From Amblyornis subalaris (lineage: Eukaryota > Chordata > Aves > Passeriformes > Ptilonorhynchidae), in contig JACAXG010000111.1 of the NCBI GenBank assembly GCA_018881555.1, positions 2,383,055 to 2,447,054 on the forward strand: DNA of 64,000 nt, given 5' to 3'. Numbering within the stretch: position 1 is the stretch's first letter; every line of letters starts with the position of its first letter. Shown here piece by piece: positions 25,501 through 35,541 of this stretch. A model generated the notes under the pieces. The model was not told where the DNA came from. It did no database searches and saw nothing but the letters and a program-made list of their open reading frames with translations. Both the position numbers and the translations under genes were made by a program.

Positions 25501-26646
25501 TGAGCACTATGCATACCAGTTGCATCTCCACTATGGCAGACTTGGGCCCCTGTAGAATGCACCAGTTGTGTCCTACTGGAAAAGAGAAGGTTTGTTTCCA
25601 GCTTGTGTAGAGCTTGTGTTCAATGCTACAGCTTCCTCACCAAGGGAAGCAGACACAACTCAAAGCAAAGGCCTGTTGTATACCAATATACAGATGACCA
25701 AGGAACAGAGTTTACATTAGAAGATGAAAGAGCGCCAATATGACCTTACAAACTCACGCACAGACATCACTTATAATACAGTTCACAAATTTTAAGCTGG
25801 TTCTCGTATTTTATAGCCCAGTTAGTGCTTTATAGAAAATTGTCAGTTAACATACATGAAGGCCAAAGAGGTCTTAAATGGGAAAATTAGTGAGAACTTC
25901 CTGAAGAGCAAATTTAAAATGTAGCTGTTTATACAAAACAGATGCCATGGCAGCACCAATTGGGTGTTGCAGTTTCAGTTTAAGATACAGTCTATGAACC
26001 AGAAAATATTGAGATATGAGGTCTTTGGAGAAGACAACATGGATCTTTGAAAACAATGTTAATAGAAAGTGGTTAGCACAGTAAGGCAAATGAAAGAACC
26101 AATTTACATGCAGTTAAACTTCAGAGACTCAGAGAAGTAATTCTCAAGTCTGGCCAGTCAAAAACCAAGCATATAAAAACATGAGAAAGAATCTGTTAGT
26201 TTATTAGTTGAGGAAAACTGGTACTCTGGTTTTCGGCAACTTATTAGACAAAAGCAAAAGAAGATATATTTAAATGCAGCCTTTCAGAGAGGTGAGTTGG
26301 CATATGCTCTAATTTGGGAAGAGGGCAAATCAAGACAGACACAAAGGAGGTTAAAATGTAATTCTTAGCATAAAGGAGATGTTGAAAATCAAGGAAAAGA
26401 CAACAAAGGAACATGAAAGAGTTTCAAAATCCAAGCACTCCTGAAGGGCTATCTCTAGTAGTATCTCATGCTTTTGTAAAGCACAAACTATATTTGCAAT
26501 TTAGGAGAATTACAATTTTGCCGAGGATAAATTGTGGCTTAAGTGAGAAACCTCTAGTAAGACTGCAGACCTGATTTCTGTTTCACAGAGAGACAAAAAT
26601 CTGTTAAGAAAACAGGAAAAGGCACCAGTAAAAATAGCATTTTTTC
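16506..26646. other. Intergenic DNA, no gene seen
   Basis: About 10 kb without a recognised gene. It contains a possible DNA-transposon end at 18880-18955. At about 23,700-24,900 the plus strand is visibly poor in G and rich in A, C and T. The frame at 25301-25555 (84 codons, plus) sits in a patch of mixed composition at 25200-25720 and shows no known domain. Confidence 0.55.
18880..18955. mobile_element. Possible hAT DNA-transposon terminal fragment
   Basis: The segment ends GGGGACCCCTG (18945-18955), whose complement, CAGGGGTCCCC, resembles the terminal inverted repeat of several hAT families. No matching opposite end and no 8-bp duplication were found, so this would be an old one-ended fragment. 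Confidence 0.25.
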
Positions 26647-26651
26647 AATGC

Positions 26652-27618
26652 TGTCCCCGTTTGAAAGACAGGCATCTGTCAAGGAAGGCTGGAACCTTCC
26701 TGGGATAGAATGGATGACTCCCACTCCCTCCCAATTATTATACCCTTGAAATTATGGGGCTGTCCGGCAAAGATGTGGGAAAAAAGAATAACAGTTCTTT
26801 ACTAGGATTATATATCCATATATATATAACAAGACAGACAAACAGCAACAATCAGAGAACAGACAAACCCAGTCACAGTCCTTTCTCTGTCCTTGGGCGA
26901 TTCTCTGTTGGGGCAGAGAGGCTGCGGTGACTCCCCCGCGGCTGCAGGGGGTGCTGTGGCGCGAGCAGGGAGACCTCTCCACGTCGCAATGGCAGCTCTG
27001 GCGAGCAGGAGAGGGAGAGGGGAGATCGCTCCCGGTGCGAACTCATGGGGCAGCAGCCTGTCTGCACCAACCTTGGCAGCGGGCTGCAAGCAGCACAGGC
27101 AGGCAGGGTTGACTGGGGAGCGATGGACCTCGGTATCACCCACCGAGGGGCCAGCAGAAGGCAGGAACAGCAGAGATGAGCAGACCCCGGTGCCGACCCA
27201 CATGGAGCAGAAATCCGGGCTGGTGGCAGAGACAACAGAAGCGAGCAGCTGCGGGCAGCGACAGTTGCAGTGAGGTCACAGTGTAGCAGTGCTCTCAGAA
27301 TAAACCAGCACTCGCTGCACACACAACCATTCTCACTGAACCCTGAGCCGAGAAGAGCGAGCCCCGCCTCCATCCCCTCCAGCCAAGTCTCGAAGTCTTT
27401 CACCTCTGGCGAGGTTAAGCTGCAGCCCCTAGGAACAAACCCCTGGCCAAAACTCCCAGTTCTGTTTCTCTTGCTGGGTGCTTGTGGCATGTGGGTGTGA
27501 GGGCAACCTCCTTTGTCTCTTAAGTATCACCTATTAGTTCCTGGGCAACCCCTCCCCACCCCCACAAGTCTCCCTGCTAGATGGGGGAAAATTCATTGAC
27601 AGCTTCAAACCTACAACA
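26652..27618 (-). mobile_element. Solo LTR, minus strand, CpG-containing, 5-bp target duplication
   Basis: A 967-bp block begins TGTCCCCG and ends CTACAACA on the plus strand. It is bounded by identical five-base flanks AATGC (26647-26651 and 27619-27623). Read on the minus strand it starts TGTTGTAGG, continues through a GC- and CpG-rich U3/R region (about 26880-27480), and has an AGTAAAG-type polyadenylation signal (AGTAAA, complement of 26798-26803) followed by about 130 bp of U5. No TATA box was obvious. The minus-strand frame of 205 codons inside it (26873-27490) follows from high GC and overlaps frames on the other strand. It is not taken as a gene. No internal retroviral region adjoins, so it is a solo LTR. 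Confidence 0.7.
26798..26803 (-). terminator. AGTAAA polyadenylation signal of the 26.7-kb LTR
   Basis: The complement of TTTACT is AGTAAA, followed on the minus strand by GAACTGTTATTC. This is a variant of the AATAAA hexamer at the expected R/U5 border. Confidence 0.45.
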
Positions 27619-27873
27619 AATGCTGAAATTAATTTGTGCTTTTGCAGGAACAAGCTTAAAAACTGCTTCACTGTGCATTTGAGGCTAACTGGACAGCTGA
27701 CTGAGTTGAAAAGCACAACCACAGTATGCTAACACTATAACCATGTCTAACATTAACTACTCTACATTGTAGCTTGTGCATGCATGACCAGTTACCACAT
27801 CTCACCCACCAAGAAATACTAGTATTCTACAATATTAACTGAAATATTTTTACCCCTATCATTATTTTTAAAA

Positions 27874-27978
27874 TCATAGAATCATAGCATTATAGAATAT
27901 ACTGAGTTGGAAGGGACCCATCAGGATCATTGAGTCCAACTTCTGGCCCTGCACAAGATACCCCAATTCGACCATGTA
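27874..27978 (-). mobile_element. CR1 LINE fragment, 3' end only
   Basis: The plus strand reads ATCATAGAATCATAG, then GAGTTGGAAGGGACCC and GAGTCCAACTTCTGGCCCTG. This is the complement of the CR1 3' UTR. Only about 105 bp survive. The copy is severely 5'-truncated and non-coding. Confidence 0.9.
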
Positions 27979-28597
27979 TAATTTGAGATTTAAGGACTAA
28001 AATATATTGACCTATTTTGGTTGAGCCCATATTTCCAAGGTTTTATTTGCCAAAGTTAAATCTAACCTGCTATCTGGAACTAATATTTTTAAAGTTAATT
28101 AACTGAAAGAAAATCAAAAGTTATAGGGAGCCTGAAGTACAGATAATCTTTCTAAAACTGTCATTATGCTTCAGTGTGATCACATCTACTTTCCTGAAAT
28201 TATGTCATCCTTAAGAATCAATGACCTATATATCGCAGCATCACAAACACTGTACCATTTTTTATTAAAGCAGAGTTTTGATTCACAGAACACTGAAGTA
28301 TAAACATCTCACAGATGCAAAATCTCTAGCATTACAGAGCATCATTAAAATATGTTTTGTCAAATTTAGTAGGTTTAATGAAACCTATCCTATCCTAGAA
28401 GGCACACTGCGAAAGACAAGGACAGTATGCAAGCACTATATACAATTAATTCTATTCCTAACAAAAGCTGCCAAGTAGAAATTGTCAACTTGTTTAAAAA
28501 CAGAAAGCTGTTACATTGCCGAGTAATGGGGAAATAGTGTACAGTGGTATTTCAACCAATTACCTTAGATGTGTAGTAGAATAAAGTAATTATAGTA
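27979..28597. other. Intergenic DNA between two CR1 fragments
   Basis: AT-rich unique sequence with no gene seen. One spurious 66-codon frame lies at 28278-28478. Confidence 0.6.
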
Positions 28598-29140
28598 TAA
28601 TTCAATTTGGAAGGGACCCTTAAGGATCATTGGGTCCAAATACCTGGTCCTTGCAGAACTATGTAAAACTAAACCACATAACTAAGTCTCATCCAGACAC
28701 CTCTTGAACTCTTGTCAGGCTTGGTGACATGATGACCACTTCCCTGGGGAACATGTTCCAGTGACTAACCACCCTCTCAGTGAAGAACTTTTTCCTAGAG
28801 TCCAGTCTGCAGCTTTATTCCATTTCCTCATGTCTTATCGCTGATCACCAGATAGGGTAGAGCAGCACCTCCCTCCCCTCCACTGCCCTCCTTGTGGAAG
28901 TTGTAAATCATGATGAGACCTCCCTACAGCCTTCTCCAAACCAGACATGTCAAGTGCCCTCAGCTCCTTCTTGTAAGTCTTGCCCTTGAGAACTTTCACA
29001 ATCTTGATTGCACTCCTCCAGACACTCTCTAACAGCTTTATGTCTTTCTTATATTGTGACACCCAAAACTGCTCTGCACTGGGGTGGCCACACCTCGAGT
29101 GCTGTGGGCAGAGTGTGACACCCCCTCCCTTGCTCAGCTG
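28598..29140 (-). mobile_element. CR1 LINE fragment, end of ORF2 plus 3' UTR
   Basis: The plus strand carries TTTGGAAGGGACCC, then CTCTTGTCAGGCTTGGTGACATG, CCCTGGGGAACATGTTCCAGTG and AGTGAAGAACTTTTTCCTAG. These are hallmarks of the complement of the CR1 3' region. It continues into the last part of the reverse-transcriptase ORF, broken by stops and shifts. The ATTCTATG tail has decayed to a vague AT stretch, indicating an old copy of a diverged subfamily. Confidence 0.88.
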
Positions 29141-29186
29141 GCGATGCTGTGCGAAGTTATTGTCTGCTATTGTAGACCCACTTTAG

Positions 29187-29335
29187 GTACTTGAAGGTTT
29201 TTCTTCCTCAGGCTGAACCACCCCAACTCTCAGAGTGTTTTCATAGCAGAGGTGTTTCAGTCCTCCAATAATCTTCATGGCACTCCTCGGGACTCACTCC
29301 AACAGTTCCACATACTTCTTATGTTGTTCTTCAAT
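29187..29335 (-). mobile_element. Second CR1 fragment, ORF2 C-terminal part
   Basis: The plus strand has CTTCCTCAGGCTGAACCACC and CTCCAACAGTTCCACATACT, again complement of the CR1 ORF2 end. It repeats the same ORF region already present in the neighbour at 28.6-29.1 kb, so it is a separate copy rather than its continuation. Confidence 0.78.
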
Positions 29336-29797
29336 GCAGTGACGTGCTGTGGTCTGTTGCTTGAAAAGCGTAGAAGACTTCCATAAGCCAAAGCCACTGC
29401 CTGCCCTTTCCTGCAGAAGCCATGGCCATTATTTGGAAAGGTGACTCTGCAGAGGTACAATGCTGGACAGAATATTTCCCACACTCCTGGGCTTTATGAG
29501 CAATATGAGTAGAGCAGGAGATGACCACCAGGACTCGGACTCATGGCCAGTCCTAGGGTGATGTCCTCTGCTCATAGGAGCCCAGGGGAGGGAGCGTGGC
29601 TTGCAGGAGTGCCCGAGCCCTGTGCGGAGAGGGTCTCCTGAAGTCCTAGTGGGGAAGGACTCTGCTGGACTCCTCCAGGCTGGGAGCACAGGAAACATTG
29701 TCCTCAGCTCATGAGCTACCTGGCTGCTTGTGGTGCAGCAGGAGAAGCCCCTGGCCAGGCCTTGCTCACACGCTCAGGGAATTGGCAGCTCTGCTGT
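29336..29797. other. Unassigned GC-richer sequence
   Basis: Higher GC than the surroundings, with no recognisable protein. It leads into the 172-bp tandem units and may hold a further degraded unit: CTGCTTGTGGTGCAGCA near 29720 resembles CTGCTGCTCTTGCAGCACCA of unit 1. Confidence 0.35.
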
Positions 29798-30141
29798 CAG
29801 GAAGGAATTTTGCCCCAAGCTGGATTGGCACCAGTCCCCATGAGTTTTTCACCTTCCTCTGGAGCATTGAGCATGGCCCCTTCCCAGGGCTCCTTTGGGC
29901 CATTGTGGCTAAGTTCCTGCCTGCTGCTCTTGCAGCACCATACCACCACTGGTGCCCTGAGTCTGCAGTCAGGAAGGTTTTTTCCCTTGGGTCAGACTGA
30001 CATGGTTCCAGGAGTTTGGGTGGTTTTTTGCTTCCTCTGCAGTACATGGAACACTTGCCAGAGCAGCTGTGGGCCATTTTGGGTAAGGGTCTGCCCACCA
30101 TTCTTGCAACACAAAGACACCATAGGTGCCCTGAATCCCAC
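29798..30141 (+). repeat. Diverged tandem duplication, two ~172-bp units
   Basis: Unit 1 starts CAGGAAGGAATTTTGCCCC at 29798 and unit 2 starts CAGGAAGGTTTTTTCCC at 29970. In the same order both contain a CTTCCTCTG block, a GGGCCATT...TGG block, a CTGC...CTTGCA block and GGTGCCCTGA near the end. The units are clearly related but strongly diverged. The motifs resemble a dispersed repeat I have seen in bird and reptile DNA, but I cannot name its family. Confidence 0.6.
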
Positions 30142-30344
30142 CAAAGCTGCCACTTTTCAGCTGTCCCTGAACTCCACAAAGCTGCAGTTTTGTCCTTGAT
30201 CTGGTGCTTGGGTCATGCGTGTGCTGCTCTGGGCCTGGGAACCTTGTCCTGCAGCTGTGCTGTGAGCAGTGCAAGCACACGGTACTGGGGTTCTGCGGCA
30301 AGTTTGGGGGGGGAAGGGAGACACTGCAGGGGTGACTTCTGTAG
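30142..30344. other. Unassigned GC-rich sequence
   Basis: No gene recognised. It contains an eight-base G run near 30306-30313 and joins the tandem units to the LTR fragment on its right. Confidence 0.4.
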
Positions 30345-30490
30345 GAAGGTGCCAGAAGCTTCCCCCATGTCAGATCCAGTCAGGTCTGAGATGGACCCAC
30401 TGCTGGCCAAGACTGAGCCTCTCAGTGATGCTGGCAGGATCTCTGGGATAACATAGCTAAGAAGGGGAAAAAAACATCTGCAGTAGCTAT
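30345..30490 (+). mobile_element. Fragment of an avian LTR, promoter part
   Basis: In order it shows GCCAGAAGCTTCCCCCATGT, GGACCCACTGCTGGCCAAG, CTCAGTGATGCTGGCAGGA, CTCTGGGATAACATAGCTAAG and AAGGGGAAAAAAAC. I recognise this series as the promoter-proximal part of a common bird endogenous-retrovirus LTR/leader, in which AACATATTTAAG is the usual core. Here the TATA-like core is mutated. Both ends of the element are missing. Confidence 0.55.
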
Positions 30491-30495
30491 CCAGA

Positions 30496-33400
30496 TATTG
30501 CAGTGAGCTTTTGAATGCCACTGCACATTATAACACATTTGCAGCTCTGGGATGTTTAAATAAATTTTACATGCTGCAGTGAAGTCTTTATGCCAGTGTG
30601 CAATGCCATGATGAAGGTAAGGCAGAAGCAAAAGGCTCAGTCTCCAGCTGTACATCCCTCAGGGAGGCCTCCAACACCCCAAACTGCTGCAGCATGAACT
30701 CCAACCTCACCAAACAGCACTAATGAAACAAAAAAATAGAAATAGCACATTAACTTTTAAAAAACTCCTTTTAAGCATAAAGCATGCAAGTTAGCAGGTT
30801 TTGGAACCACAGTGAAAATGGAGAAATTAAGAAACCTCTTTAAACTCTTCAAAGATTCTCAGATAAAAGTCATTATCCTCTGTATAACTCAAGGATCTAC
30901 TGACTGCATTTGCAACAGGCAAAGGCATATTTGCACAACAAATGTATTTGTTTCATGAATATGGAAATTAGAACAGTTGGTATTTACTACGCATTTCTTA
31001 CATGACATACCATAGATCATTTTTAAAAGATGTTTCTATTAAAGCTTGCTTGTGTTGCTGCTCAGATTATTTACTCAAAGAAATTTAACTCTTCCGGAAG
31101 CAGAGCAACATAGAGTGGTGCCTGCTTCTTCATTGGAGTTTCCATGGCTATCTGTAAAATTTGGTCACCAGGCTCTCTTTTGAAAACCAGTTCAGCTTGC
31201 CTGAGAACTGGAGCCTGCTGCTACACTAAACTACACTGATCCTCTACTTGGTTCCATTTTAAAACAGTGCACTTGTGACAGCTTCAAAAGTGATATACAT
31301 GAATCCTGTTTGGGGTTCAATCCTACTGCACCCTGGTTATCCTACAGGATAAAACTTATTAATACTTAAACATAAGCATTAAGAGCATCATGCATTTTAC
31401 ATAGGATGCTTTGGTTCCAACACGATTTCTTCATTGAGTCATTGGCCGGCAAAGCACTTGCTTCCATCTTACCTGAATTATTCATGAGGCAAGCCCCTGT
31501 AGAAATCATCAACTTAACTGGAAGAATCACTCAACAGAACACCCCTGTCATATTTCATTTTTTCCTCTTTATTAAGTTCCATTGTTAACAAAAAGCATTG
31601 TATTTTTCCCCCAAGAAAGAAGTAGTGTATGAAGCATTTATTCAGGATCATCTGAAATAGCACCTTGGACTGAAAGATGGGAAATCTGTTGTGCAGATGA
31701 AAAAGTTCCTAAGAGTTATTGAAAAAATACAAATAGGTATATATGAATAACATTTTGATATAAATAAAATTTGGTGTAAGTAACTACTTGCCAAACGTCT
31801 ACTTTCAGGAACTAGTAATTGTCTCAAAATAAAGGCACTGATATGATTGTAACTTTAGAGGAACTTACAAAGGAAATGAAAATCACCTGTTGATATTGAA
31901 TGGACACAATTTATATAATTATTTCAGGAGGATGATATTTCATCATGAAAGCTGAAAACATATACAGGGTGCAACTAGGCTTCCATCTTCTATGGTTGCT
32001 CCAGTAGCTTTGGAGACAGAATATACTCAGTATTTTCCAGGCCAAAAAAAGCGTAAAATGTAAAGATCTGCTAAATGTAAGACTTGCAATGAATTTAATC
32101 CAAATCACTATAATATAATCTAAAACTTCACAAAGGAAAAGTTCATACTTCTGGAAAGGGCAGCACAGGACCTTTTCTAAAAAAAACACATTTATTTCAG
32201 CAGAATATAAAGATGAAGGCTGAGTTACTTCTCTAAAAGGTTATCAAATTCACATTACATTTTTTTCTGACTTCAAAGTGCTAGGAAGTCAGAGCAGATG
32301 CAAATTAGAGTCAAAAACTCTCTAATTCTGTAACTCGCACAGCTCTCCACATCCAATTCAATTCCTCTAGCAACTTCTACTGTGTTCCTGAATTTTAGAA
32401 CTACCTTTAAAAACAAAACCAGAAATACCCAATTCCCTGTCCTCAAACTTCATTATTACTTTGAATTAGTACCATCTTCTCATATACACACTGTGAAAAC
32501 AAGAACAATAATTTACAGCAATTTACGTCTGAGGTCAACAATGCTGACAAGTAAGTGAACGGTTCTTGTTTGATTTTTAACTACACTTAAATTTCCTTTG
32601 ATGTCCTAAAAAACTTTAAAGATGACATATCCTAAAGAAGAGCCTGCGTCCATCCACAGATTCACTTTTATAGCAGTAATATTGAGCATTACAATCGTCA
32701 TGCCCCTTTCCCTCTGTCATTGAAGTGATATATGCCTCTAGAGATAGAAAGACAAAACTGTTTTTCTATTCCCTGGAACAAAAGAAGGGCTGTGATTTTC
32801 CTTGCATCTTGTGAAGGGCACATAAGTGAGGACCTCCTGCTAGGAGCTCCTAGGTAAAGTGTAAAATCTGGTCCTTTAAAAGTTTGCTTTCATATTTTGT
32901 CCTTTATTATCAGACAATACTGACATTTTATTTTTTCCATTTCAGATAAATCCCTAGTAAACAGTAACTGCAACAGAAACTGATGTTCACAGTGTTCTCC
33001 TTTCTCATATCAAAAGCATGTAATGCCCCAACAGTGCCAGAATAGCTCTGCAAAATATCATCTGCGATTCCACAGTGATGATGGGGTCAAAAGGAAACAT
33101 GACTGCTGTCTGAACAGAGAGGCAGGGAGGATTTAGTTTTGCAGGCAGAGGTGTAGGTTCAGTCTGCTCGGCTAAAGAAACTCTCACTGATCACAGGGAG
33201 GCAAGTGCCACGAATTCTAGAGGGGAGAACCGTTGTCTGTCTGAGGGCAGACAGGTGAACAAAGCCAAGAGAATGAGAATCTCACAACTGTTTCAAGGTC
33301 AACTGAAGTACATGTTTTATCTACTACAAATGCCTGCTCAAAGAACAGAAAGAAAATGTCTTTGAATAAGGCAAAGGCCACACACCATAACTGCTCAGGT

Positions 33401-34958
33401 TTTTTGGCAAATACCTGACTAACAGCAATTTTCATTAACAAATCCATTTCAGAATGAAACAGAATGACCAGTAAGATTCCAGTTATGTGCAGCTCTATTA
33501 CATTCCCACGAAAACAATACAAAAATCCAAACCAGACATGGACAAAACTCTATGGACTTTCATTTGCAGTGAAAAAGAAAATCCACATGATCTTTCTAGG
33601 GAAAATTATACGAATGAACTTTTCATCTAAACCTAGTATTCTTGTCAATACTGACTCCATATTTGGCATACACCAACACATCTAGCACTGACTGAAGACA
33701 TCCTATCTAATACCTGAAAAGAATAGGGAACTTGATTTTGGATGAAGTTAAAATCCCATAGAAGACTACTTCAAGTATAGTAAAGCACCATAAGCTGATA
33801 CATTAATATAGAACAGTATCATTTTTTCCTCATTACCTGGTAATTATGGAAAAAAAATCAAATGTAATGTACATGACCTCAATTCTGCAAATGCTTAATC
33901 ACGTCCAGTATATGACCCATTTCTAAACACATCAACCTTAAAATATCTTTAAAAGGACATACAAAAATCCCACTAGAAATTGATTATTACTTTTATCTAT
34001 ACATTCTATTTATATATCTATTTATACATATATTAAATGCGTAGATAAAAGTTATAAAATATATATGTGTGTGTGTGTCTTTCAGCAATAAAAAGAAAAC
34101 AGGTAACTAGAAGCAAGACTTTTGTTTCACAGAACTTTAATTTTCCTTTTAAAACATATTTTTAAATGGTGCTAACTTCTAATAATAACAAGTATTTTGT
34201 AAACACATGATCTGTATTTACATATATGGATATAAGCAGCAAATTGTTTTTATATTATTATTTGCCAAATATTTTTTGTTGCTGTCTTCCACTAACACAT
34301 AAAAGTAGGTATGTCTTAATGTGCTTTAAATATTTTGTATATACTCTTTGATACATCTCTTTATTGAGAGCAAATTCTAATATTCAAGCCCCAAAGAAAC
34401 TTTCATATACCAGATAAAGTTCCAGTTTCAGTTTAGCTATAAAATCTAAAATATGTTACCTGTCCTTACAGACACACTAGGCCACAGCACAGCATTTGGT
34501 CTTACAGCTGCTGAGGTTTTTAATTACTGCTTCCATGGGCAGAGGGAACAGTTCAAAGCCACTTTCAACTGAGCACCTGCTGCCTCTTACTTCCAGGACA
34601 GAAGAAGTACAGTATGTATGGTCCAACCAGACCAAGTGGTGTATAAACATCAACCCAGGCCATAACTGTGCTGCAAGAATTCTGTCCCATAGGTATAGCA
34701 ATTCTACTGCTGCTTAGTGATAGAAGTACCTTCTCACATAGAAAAGTAGTTAGCATCTTTTAAGAAATTAAAAGGGATTCAAAGAAATATTTAGTGAACC
34801 CTGAACCACTAAAACAATGCAGCTGCCCTAGGATATACTTCATGAACAGTTAGGATAATCCTGGTATTACATGAACACTAAGCCACAATGACAAGTACCA
34901 AGCTTTCTAGCAGACATGCCTTAGCAACAAAAACAACTTTTATCTAAGTCTCCATACT
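30496..34958. other. Intergenic DNA, no gene seen
   Basis: AT-rich sequence without a recognised gene. A small (TG)n run lies at about 34061-34078 beside a TATA-rich stretch. All open frames are short and lack known domains. Confidence 0.6.
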
Positions 34959-35541
34959 TGTTTTGGCTGTGGTAGAGACAACTTTCTTCAAAGAGGCTAG
35001 TATGGGGGGTGTTTTGGAACTGTGCTGGACACAGCGTTGATAATAGAGATGTTTTTTGTTATTGCTGAGCAGGGCTTCCACAGAGCCAAGGCCTTTTCTG
35101 CTTTTCGTACTGCCACATAGGTGAGGAAGTTGGGGGTGCGTGGGAGGTTAGGCGGAGACACAGCTGGGACAGGTGACCTAAACTGCACAAAGGGATATTC
35201 CAGATCAAATGACATCATGCTCAGTTCATAAAGCTGATGGAGGAAGGAAGACAGGGATGTTCAGAGTAATGGCGTTTGTCTCCCAAAGTCACCATCATGT
35301 GTGATGGGGCCCTGCTCTCCTGCAGATGGCTGAACACCTGCCTGCCTATGAGAAGCAGTGAATTAATTCCTTGTTTTGCTTTGCTTGTGTGTACAACTTT
35401 TGCTTTCGCTATTAAACTGTCTTTATCTCAACCCACGAGTTTTCTCACTTTTGCCCTTCCAATTCTCTTCCTGATCCTGCTGGTGGATGAGTGATCCTGG
35501 CTGCCTGGGGCTTGGTTGCTGGCTGGGGTTAAACCACGATA
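34959..35541 (+). mobile_element. Solo LTR of a widespread bird endogenous retrovirus
   Basis: The block starts TGTTTTGGCTG and ends GGGGTTAAACCACGATA, where the usual family end is CA (last C mutated to T here). Further family landmarks are GTTATTGCTGAGCAGGGCTT, CAAAGGGATATTCCAGATCA, ATGACATCATGCTCAG, a degraded TATA box (CATAAAGCTG near 35227), CTTGTTTTGCTTTGCTTGTG, and CTATTAAACTGTCTTTATCT with polyadenylation signal ATTAAA at 35411-35416. The plus-strand order is U3, R, U5. A clean target duplication is not visible. No retroviral coding sequence adjoins it, so it is a solo LTR. Confidence 0.85.
35411..35416 (+). terminator. ATTAAA polyadenylation signal of the 35.0-kb LTR
   Basis: ATTAAA lies just before CTGTCTTTATCTCAACCC, the conserved R/U5 junction of this LTR family. 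Confidence 0.6.

Noticed and set aside
26873..27490. 205-codon minus-strand open frame, the longest in the window without N
   Set aside because: It lies wholly inside the CpG-rich LTR, overlaps long frames in other frames and on the other strand, and has no recognisable domain. High GC explains the lack of stops.
29711..30456. Overlapping frames of 100-162 codons on both strands
   Set aside because: They follow from GC-rich repeat sequence (the 172-bp units). The frames differ between the two units, so neither encodes a conserved product.
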